DNA from: UBA10427 sp003500135
GTDB lineage: Bacteria; Bacteroidota; Bacteroidia; Cytophagales; Cyclobacteriaceae
Direction: 5' to 3'
Assembly: GCA_963966275.1 (NCBI GenBank)
Contig: CAWZYQ010000124.1
Coordinates: 1 to 12,175, forward strand
Length of the DNA: 12,175 nt
Below are positions 7,357 through 12,175 of the stretch, in pieces. Within the stretch, counting starts at the first letter, position 1. Each line of letters opens with the position of its first letter. The notes under the pieces were generated by a model. The model had not been told where the DNA came from. It searched no databases and worked only from the letters and a program-made list of their open reading frames with translations. The position numbers and the translations under genes are program-made.

Positions 7357-8640
7357 TCAATCAAAATGGCCCTTCCAGCGCTCTTTAGCCTCCCTTTCAA
7401 GATGTTCCCTATGATCGGGATGGGCAATATCGATCAGCGCGCGGGCCCTTTCTTTGAGGGGTTTACCAAAAAGGCTTGCCACACCATATTCGGTCACAAT
7501 GTAGTGGACATGCGCCCGTGTGGTAACTACACCGGCACCCGGTTGTAAAATTGAAACTATTTTACTTCCTCCATGTCGTGTTGTGCTGGGCAATGCTATA
7601 ATAGGTTTACCTCCTTCCGAATAAGATGCCCCTCTTATAAAATCCATTTGACCGCCTACTCCTGAATAGTGCAGGGTACCAATGGAATCGGAACATACCT
7701 GTCCGGTAATATCCACCTCGATGGCGCTGTTGATGGCCGTCACTTTAGGGTTTTGCCTGATCACTGCGACATCATTTACAAAGGCACAATCCATCATGGA
7801 CACACGCGGATTGTCGTCTACAAAATCATAGGTGATTTTCGAACCGATTACAAATGAACTCACAATATGGTCGGGTATAATCTTCTTTTCTTCATTGGTG
7901 ATGACTCCTTTTTCCACCAGTGGGATCACTCCATCGGTAAACATTTCGGTGTGAATACCCAGCCGTTTGTGGTTGGTCAGCTTGGCGAGTACGGCATTGG
8001 GTATGGCGCCAATGCCCATTTGCAGCGTAGCGCCATCTTCTACCAGTTCGGCTATGTAAGTTCCTATTTTATCGGCCACATTTCCTGGGCCTTTGGGCAC
8101 ATGGGCTTCAAATAAAGGGGACTCGTGCTCTATGAAAAGATCAAAGTTACTGTGATGTACGCACGAATCACCAAGCGTTCGGGGTACTCGTGGATTAACC
8201 TGGGCAATCACCTTTTTGGCATACTGCACTGCCGCCAGTGAAGCATCAACCGATGCCCCCAATGAAACGTACCCATGCTTATCAGGTGGCGATACCTGGG
8301 CCATGGCCACATCGAGATTGACATATCCCTGGCGAAAAAGTTTTGGCACTTCGCTTAAAAAAATCGGCACATAATCGGCCATACCCTGTTGGGTGGCTTT
8401 ACGGGCATTTGCTCCTACAAAAAAGGAATCAAGTTTAAAGGCGTGCTCCAAATCAGGCTTGAGATATGGTGCAGTAGCTTCGGTGTGCAGGTGGACAATA
8501 TTTACATTTTCCAGCTCATCTGCCCGAGCCACCATCGCATCGATCAAAACCTGTGGAGCCATAGCCGCCGTGTGGATATAAACGCGATCACCTGACTTGA
8601 TTACTTTAACGGCTTCTTCCGCCGTGACGTATTTTGACAT
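7357..8640 (-). CDS. Acetyl-CoA hydrolase / 4-hydroxybutyrate CoA-transferase family enzyme
   Basis: A class I CoA-transferase of the acetyl-CoA hydrolase/transferase family, moving CoA between acyl-CoA and a carboxylate through a glutamyl-CoA intermediate. The 427 residues match 4-hydroxybutyrate CoA-transferases in length. The catalytic glutamate is E232 in LGIHTEMFTDG. The glycine-rich CoA loop is GVGGQMDFIRGA from residue 327. Other family marks are MGIGAIPNAVL and the C-terminal YGVASLFGKPLKERARALIDIAHPDHR segment, here quoted only as far as it is diagnostic. The N-terminus MSKYVTAEEAVKVIKSGD fits the family start. Sequence alone cannot separate 4-hydroxybutyrate, acetate:succinate or propionate:succinate specificity, so no symbol is given. 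It is divergent from the L-2-hydroxyglutarate oxidase gene across 178 bases. Confidence 0.93.
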   Translation of the reverse strand: MSKYVTAEEAVKVIKSGDRVYIHTAAMAPQVLIDAMVARADELENVNIVHLHTEATAPYLKPDLEHAFKLDSFFVGANARKATQQGMADYVPIFLSEVPKLFRQGYVNLDVAMAQVSPPDKHGYVSLGASVDASLAAVQYAKKVIAQVNPRVPRTLGDSCVHHSNFDLFIEHESPLFEAHVPKGPGNVADKIGTYIAELVEDGATLQMGIGAIPNAVLAKLTNHKRLGIHTEMFTDGVIPLVEKGVITNEEKKIIPDHIVSSFVIGSKITYDFVDDNPRVSMMDCAFVNDVAVIRQNPKVTAINSAIEVDITGQVCSDSIGTLHYSGVGGQMDFIRGASYSEGGKPIIALPSTTRHGGSKIVSILQPGAGVVTTRAHVHYIVTEYGVASLFGKPLKERARALIDIAHPDHREHLEREAKERWKGHFD

Positions 8641-8818
8641 TGTATTCCGGATTTATGTTCTGAGTACTAAACTAAAAAAAAGTGGTCAGTCTGTTCTATG
8701 TTCCCTGTCAGCTTTTTTTGAAAAGAAAGAATGTATAGGATTATGGGTTTAAAAACGCGCAAAATTGCGTAAATAATGGTTTCCATACCTTAAATTCGCG
8801 TAAAAAATCGGCAAAATC
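8641..8818. promoter_or_regulatory. Divergent intergenic region with near-repeat and palindrome
   Basis: This 178-base AT-rich region must hold promoters for both flanking divergent genes. On the plus side AAATTGCGTAAATAATGG (8762-8779) is echoed by AAATTCGCGTAAAAAATCGG (8792-8811), about 31 bases apart or three helical turns. A small palindrome, CGCAA-AA-TTGCG, spans 8758-8769. On the minus side TAGTTTAG (8674-8667) matches seven of eight bases of TAnnTTTG, 27 bases before the CoA-transferase ATG, but without a clear -33 box. Promoter and operator assignments here are tentative. Confidence 0.35.
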
Positions 8819-10015
8819 GTGAGGTACGACATCATTGTAATAGGAGGAGGAATTATAGGCCTGGCCACCGGATATCAGATCCTGAAAAAAAAGCCTGGCA
8901 CCCAACTTTTGCTTATCGAAAAAGAAGACGAACTCGCTGGACACCAAACGGGTAACAACAGTGGGGTGATCCATTCGGGCATCTACTACAAACCTGGCAG
9001 CCTGAAAGCAAGGAATTGCATTGAAGGATACGATATGCTGGTCAGTTTCTGTCAGGAGGAGCAAATCGTCTATGAGCTTTGCGGCAAAGTGATCGTGGCC
9101 ACTGATGAAGCTGAACTGCCCTACCTGCAAATGTTGTACGAGCGCGGACAGCAAAATGGACTGGATGGTTTAAAACTGCTTGACCAGGATGAAATAAAAG
9201 AGAAAGAGCCGCATGTCAACGGCATAAAAGGTATTTTCGTACCGCAAACCGGTATAATAGACTACAAGCAGGTGTCTGAAAAGTATGCCGAGAAAATCCG
9301 CTTTAATGGCGGTGATATCCGTTTGGGTGAAAAGGTAATCAAACAATCGGATAAAGAAGGAAAAAACGTGGTTATAACAGACAAAGGCGAGCATGAAACG
9401 CGACTGATCGTCAATTGTGCCGGTTTGTATTCAGATAAGATGGCAGCGCTTACCGAGAAAAAGGTGGATGTGCGCATTATTCCTTTCCGGGGCGAGTACT
9501 ATGAGATCAAAAAAGAAAAACAATACCTGGTCAAAAACCTGGTCTATCCAGTGCCCGACCCGAATTTCCCGTTTTTAGGGGTTCACTTCACAAGGATGAT
9601 CCATGGAGGAATTGAAGCCGGCCCGAATGCAGTACTGGCTTTTGCCCGTGAGGGATATAAAAAGCTAAAGGTCAATCCGAAAGAATTATATGAAACCGTC
9701 ACCTGGCCCGGTTTCCAACGCGTGGCCAAAAAATACTGGCGAACCGGACTGGGCGAATACTACCGCTCTTTTTCGAAAAGTGCCTTCACCAGGGCCCTTC
9801 AAAGGTTAATCCCTGAAATTCAGGAAGGCGATCTTATAACCGGAGGGGCGGGCATCCGGGCACAGGCCTGTGAAAGAGACGGCGGCCTGAACGACGATTT
9901 TCTGATCCTTGAAAATGATAAGGCGATCAATGTTTGCAATGCGCCAAGCCCTGCTGCTACCTCGTCACTGGCCATTGGCAAAACCGTATCGGAGATGGTT
10001 TTGAAACGATTTTAG
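8819..10015 (+). CDS. lhgO: L-2-hydroxyglutarate oxidase (LhgO type, FAD-dependent)
   Basis: A FAD-dependent DAO-family enzyme of 398 residues that oxidises L-2-hydroxyglutarate to 2-oxoglutarate. In E. coli the homologue is membrane-associated and passes electrons to the quinone pool. The dinucleotide-binding motif is IGGGIIG (G9, G11, G14), with E34 at the end of the second strand to hold the ribose. The family signature GHQTGNNSGVIHSGIYY (41-57) and the C-terminal FAD-contact segment GAGIRAQACERDGGLNDDF (from 343) are intact. The start is GTG, chosen because the reading begins exactly at the family N-terminus (RYDIIVIGGG) and no ATG lies nearby upstream in frame. No strong ribosome binding site is visible, as is usual for this phylum. 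The enzyme may act in metabolite repair of 2-hydroxyglutarate formed by side reactions. The CNNM gene is convergent, 78 bases away. Confidence 0.93.
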   Translation: MRYDIIVIGGGIIGLATGYQILKKKPGTQLLLIEKEDELAGHQTGNNSGVIHSGIYYKPGSLKARNCIEGYDMLVSFCQEEQIVYELCGKVIVATDEAELPYLQMLYERGQQNGLDGLKLLDQDEIKEKEPHVNGIKGIFVPQTGIIDYKQVSEKYAEKIRFNGGDIRLGEKVIKQSDKEGKNVVITDKGEHETRLIVNCAGLYSDKMAALTEKKVDVRIIPFRGEYYEIKKEKQYLVKNLVYPVPDPNFPFLGVHFTRMIHGGIEAGPNAVLAFAREGYKKLKVNPKELYETVTWPGFQRVAKKYWRTGLGEYYRSFSKSAFTRALQRLIPEIQEGDLITGGAGIRAQACERDGGLNDDFLILENDKAINVCNAPSPAATSSLAIGKTVSEMVLKRF

Positions 10016-10093
10016 TTGCAACCATGAATTTAGAATCCTGATCAGAGCAGACAGTTCCACCATTTTGGAAAGCAGAAGTAAACTGAACCTTTT

Positions 10094-11158
10094 TTATTCA
10101 TCTTCATTACTCAGTTTATCAATCAGCGAGTATTTTGCCTGGCGGGTCTTCCACCTTTCACGTGCAAACTTTTGCATATCGATAACCGTATCGGTTTCGT
10201 CAACGATTTCGAGCCCAAGCAAGGTTTCTATGACGTCTTCCATGGTCACGATACCATTTAACCCGCCATATTCATCCACCACCAGGGCAATGTGCTCCTT
10301 TTTTTCCAGCATTTTTTCCCAAATGGTGAATAGCGCCATCGTATCGGGGAACACTAAAATATCCCGCTTGATATCTTTTAGCTTTAGACTGTGTTTATCT
10401 TCGGCCAGCTTCTCAAATACTTCCTGCCGGAAGACATAGCCCGTTATGTTTTCATCATTACCCGAATATACCGGTATGCGCGAAAATTTTAAGTAACCCT
10501 TATTTTTCAGAAAATCACTGAGGGGCAAATTCTGGTCGGCCACGGCCACTACCACCCTGGGGGTCATGATTTCGGTGACTTTAATGTTTTTGAGTTTCAG
10601 TATGTTCTGTATGATTTTATTCTCTTTATCAGAAAACAATCCCTCATCGGCCCCAATACTTGCCAATGCGGCAATTTCCTCACGGCTGGTCGTTTGCTCC
10701 TCCTCATTTTTGGAAATGAGCCGGGTAATAAAAGCCGAGGCAACCACCAGCGGATAGGTGATAAGAATCATACCCCTTATGGTATAATAAGAGAACTTCG
10801 CTAATCTTCGCCAATATCGTGCTCCTGCCGTTTTGGGTATGATTTCTGTAAATACCAGTATTAAAACCGTCAATACCGCTGAAATTACTCCAAAGGCAGC
10901 TTCTCCGAATATCTTAACCGCCTGAGCGCCAACGCCAGCCGCACCAATGGTATGCGCCACCGTATTCAATGATAAAATGGCCGAAAGCGGCTTATCGATA
11001 TTTCGCCTAAGGTCCATAAACGATATGGCCCATTTGTGTCCTTTATCTTGCTGTACGATCAGAAAAGACTGTGGGGTAGATAGAATTACCGATTCCATAA
11101 TGGAACAAAGGAATGACACAAACAAAGCAAGAAATAAATAAGCAAAAAGCGCAAACAT
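10094..11158 (-). CDS. CNNM/DUF21 membrane protein with CBS pair (hemolysin C / CorC-like)
   Basis: A 354-residue inner-membrane protein of the CNNM (DUF21) family, associated with divalent cation, mainly magnesium, transport. The transmembrane domain covers about residues 1-150, with hydrophobic segments at about 1-27, 58-80, 88-107 and 126-148. It carries the conserved E22, LSLNT (62-66) and TEIIPKT (104-110) motifs. A cytoplasmic linker helix (EEGLFS-like, about 160-195) leads to a CBS pair. CBS1 begins at IMTPR (197-201); CBS2 ends with DEYGG (295-299) and GIVTMEDVIE. The CBS domains probably sense adenine nucleotides. The protein ends about 40 residues after CBS2, so the C-terminal CorC/HlyC domain of longer homologues is missing; shorter forms are common. 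An upstream inverted repeat at 11188-11210 could be regulatory. Confidence 0.93.
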   Translation of the reverse strand: MFALFAYLFLALFVSFLCSIMESVILSTPQSFLIVQQDKGHKWAISFMDLRRNIDKPLSAILSLNTVAHTIGAAGVGAQAVKIFGEAAFGVISAVLTVLILVFTEIIPKTAGARYWRRLAKFSYYTIRGMILITYPLVVASAFITRLISKNEEEQTTSREEIAALASIGADEGLFSDKENKIIQNILKLKNIKVTEIMTPRVVVAVADQNLPLSDFLKNKGYLKFSRIPVYSGNDENITGYVFRQEVFEKLAEDKHSLKLKDIKRDILVFPDTMALFTIWEKMLEKKEHIALVVDEYGGLNGIVTMEDVIETLLGLEIVDETDTVIDMQKFARERWKTRQAKYSLIDKLSNEDE

Positions 11159-11187
11159 ATATCGTTGAAGTTTAAAATCCCTTAAGC

Positions 11188-11210
11188 TACTGGTTCATAA
11201 ATAACCTGTA
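11188..11210. repeat. Imperfect inverted repeat upstream of the CNNM gene
   Basis: TACTGGTT (11188-11195) and AACCTGTA (11203-11210) are inverted copies matching at seven of eight positions, around a 7-base AT-rich spacer. The repeat ends 30 bases before the CNNM start codon at 11158. It could be an operator dyad or a leader hairpin; the arms are short enough for chance to be a real possibility. Confidence 0.4.
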
Positions 11211-11225
11211 AGATAGTAGAATTAA

Positions 11226-11260
11226 AGACCGCTTCCAATCAGGCGGCCCAGGTCTGGCCT
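11226..11260 (-). terminator. Weak candidate terminator after the six-helix membrane protein gene
   Basis: On the minus strand AGACC (11255-11251) can pair with GGTCT (11230-11226), with GC-rich sequence between and TTTAATT just after. An alternative fold pairs the two GGCC elements at 11256-11259 and 11245-11248. The stem is short and the loop long, so this is a weak call. If real, it separates this gene from the CNNM gene. Confidence 0.25.
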
Positions 11261-11316
11261 CAATTTTGAATATAAGTAAACAAATGTCCCTTCCAGAAAA
11301 GCTTTTGGATTAAACC

Positions 11317-12033
11317 TTATAAGCTATTCAACTTCCCTTGGCACCAAAGGCTGATCAATATCCCATTAATAATCAGTGTGAGCCAATTGATGGTTATTAT
11401 GGTAACCTCGAAACGATCCTCTCGCATTACTCCATATTGGATGGCAATGATGATGAATGAGACAAGGACCATCAGAAATGCAATACGAAAAACCCAACGA
11501 ATATAGATGCCGTATCCACCTGAACGATTGAAAGTGAATGGTATAAACCAAAAAGAAAAGCTCATGAAAAGGTAGCCCAACTCCTCAAATGCGATAAACA
11601 TTCCATGGGGGTTGTACTGAACAAAAAGCGGTATGCCTTCGGTTTCATTATTTATCAGGCTGGCAGGAATAACCGTGATTTGAATGAAATAAGTACTGAC
11701 CAATATTATCCCTGAAATGATGGCAAAAATCAGCGCGATGTGGCTAAATAATTGCATCTCTTTTGCTGTAATACGATGCATCCAGACCGCCCATATTAAA
11801 AATAACACTTCAAGCGCCAGTGCTGGGTACATCCAGGTAAAATCAACCGGATATTCGGAAATGATATTCAGGTAAGGATACTCAAAGCAATCACCCGGAC
11901 AGAAAGTACCTGGATTAGGCGCCGCCACAAGGGCCATGCCGAAAGTGACAAAGGTAATAATCGAAAGGGCCAATGAGACCCAAAGGCCGAAACGCAATAA
12001 GGTTTTTGTGGGTCCGTTGGGAATCGGTTCCAT
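11317..12033 (-). CDS. Six-helix integral membrane protein of unknown function
   Basis: A 238-residue polytopic membrane protein. Hydrophobic segments lie at about 13-38, 66-86, 95-122, 146-168, 180-202 and 209-231. The first extramembrane loop has a Cys pair, C45-P-G-D-C49, which could form a disulfide or bind a metal if the loop faces the periplasm. A second distinctive part is NPHGMFIAFEELGYLFMS (from 141), with E150 and E151 at the start of helix 4. The size, six-helix plan and this motif vaguely recall DUF4386-type proteins, but I cannot confirm that family. No enzyme motif is visible. The start at 12033 gives a short hydrophilic N-terminus before helix 1. The gene is upstream of the CNNM gene on the same strand, 158 bases away, so co-transcription is possible but uncertain. 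Confidence 0.85.
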   Translation of the reverse strand: MEPIPNGPTKTLLRFGLWVSLALSIITFVTFGMALVAAPNPGTFCPGDCFEYPYLNIISEYPVDFTWMYPALALEVLFLIWAVWMHRITAKEMQLFSHIALIFAIISGIILVSTYFIQITVIPASLINNETEGIPLFVQYNPHGMFIAFEELGYLFMSFSFWFIPFTFNRSGGYGIYIRWVFRIAFLMVLVSFIIIAIQYGVMREDRFEVTIITINWLTLIINGILISLWCQGKLNSL

Positions 12034-12175
12034 CGGTGAAATACAGGTATGTTTTCTTTATTAAAATTAAGCAATCCATCTATATCCACCCGTAAATTAC
12101 ATTCTTTGTGGAATTTTATAGAAATATCGAGATCGTGTTGTCGATTACGATTGATGAATTGAAAAAATCGGTTTT
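12034..12175. other. AT-rich upstream region at the window edge
   Basis: This stretch precedes the minus-strand six-helix membrane protein gene and probably contains its promoter. On the minus strand a TAATTTAC element partly resembles TAnnTTTG but has no clear partner box. I see no gene, RNA or repeat here; a gene beyond the window edge cannot be judged. Confidence 0.3.

Noticed and set aside
8741..9154. Minus-strand open frame of 137 residues opposite the start of lhgO
   Set aside because: It covers the FAD-binding region of lhgO in antisense and shows no motif. lhgO is certain.
10050..10095. Possible terminator between lhgO and the CNNM gene (TTCCA...TGGAA, later T-run)
   Set aside because: The 5-base AT-rich stem is separated from the T-run by about 17 bases, so it lacks the form of an intrinsic terminator.
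10065..10439. Plus-strand Ser-rich frame of 124 residues opposite the CNNM gene
   Set aside because: Its serine-rich composition is typical of an antisense shadow. The CNNM/CBS motifs on the minus strand are unambiguous.
1..12175. Tellurite-resistance, CRISPR, phage-defence, mobile-element or biosynthetic cluster
   Set aside because: The single TerB-like protein has no Ter partners. There are no spaced repeats, transposases, integrases, nucleases or tRNA-like cloverleafs. Gene content and codon use look like core chromosome.

Overview
The window reads as an ordinary chromosomal stretch from a Bacteroidota bacterium, most likely of the Cytophagales type. The evidence is an OmpA-family protein with WD40-like (PD40) repeats, a Bacteroidota-style short MenE, a DUF2141 protein, a collagen-triplet lipoprotein, moderate GC content and TAnnTTTG-like promoter elements. 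Eleven protein-coding genes are supported and all appear intact. I see no tRNA, rRNA, CRISPR array, insertion sequence or phage gene, and no gene-free stretch longer than 300 bases.

Left half (1-6666, plus strand): an exported OmpA/PD40 protein is followed 26 bases later by menD. After a 119-base gap comes a compact run: a small all-helical TerB-like protein, menE (8-base gap), a DUF2141 exported protein (1-base overlap with menE) and an unrecognised 258-residue soluble protein (21-base gap). MenD and MenE are two steps of menaquinone synthesis. The other men genes are not in the window.

Middle (6665-8640, minus strand): an acetyl-CoA hydrolase / 4-hydroxybutyrate CoA-transferase family enzyme is followed 67 bases downstream by a lipoprotein with five Gly-X-Y triplets. 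The lipoprotein gene ends at a good hairpin-plus-T-run terminator that abuts the stop codon of the convergent 258-residue gene.

Right half (8641-12175): a 178-base divergent intergenic region separates the CoA-transferase from a plus-strand L-2-hydroxyglutarate oxidase gene (GTG start). That region carries a near-repeat of about 31-base period and a small palindrome. Convergent to the oxidase is a CNNM/DUF21 plus CBS-pair membrane protein. Upstream of it, on the same strand, lies a six-helix membrane protein of unknown function.

No clear new multi-gene system is visible. The most interesting items are the TerB-like protein next to menE, which carries two copies of an H-x-G-x-H-x-x-E motif in pseudo-twofold arrangement, and the unrecognised protein at the end of that run. 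LhgO-type enzymes produce 2-oxoglutarate and pass electrons to quinone, while MenD consumes 2-oxoglutarate to make quinone. This is a thematic link only and not evidence of a shared system.
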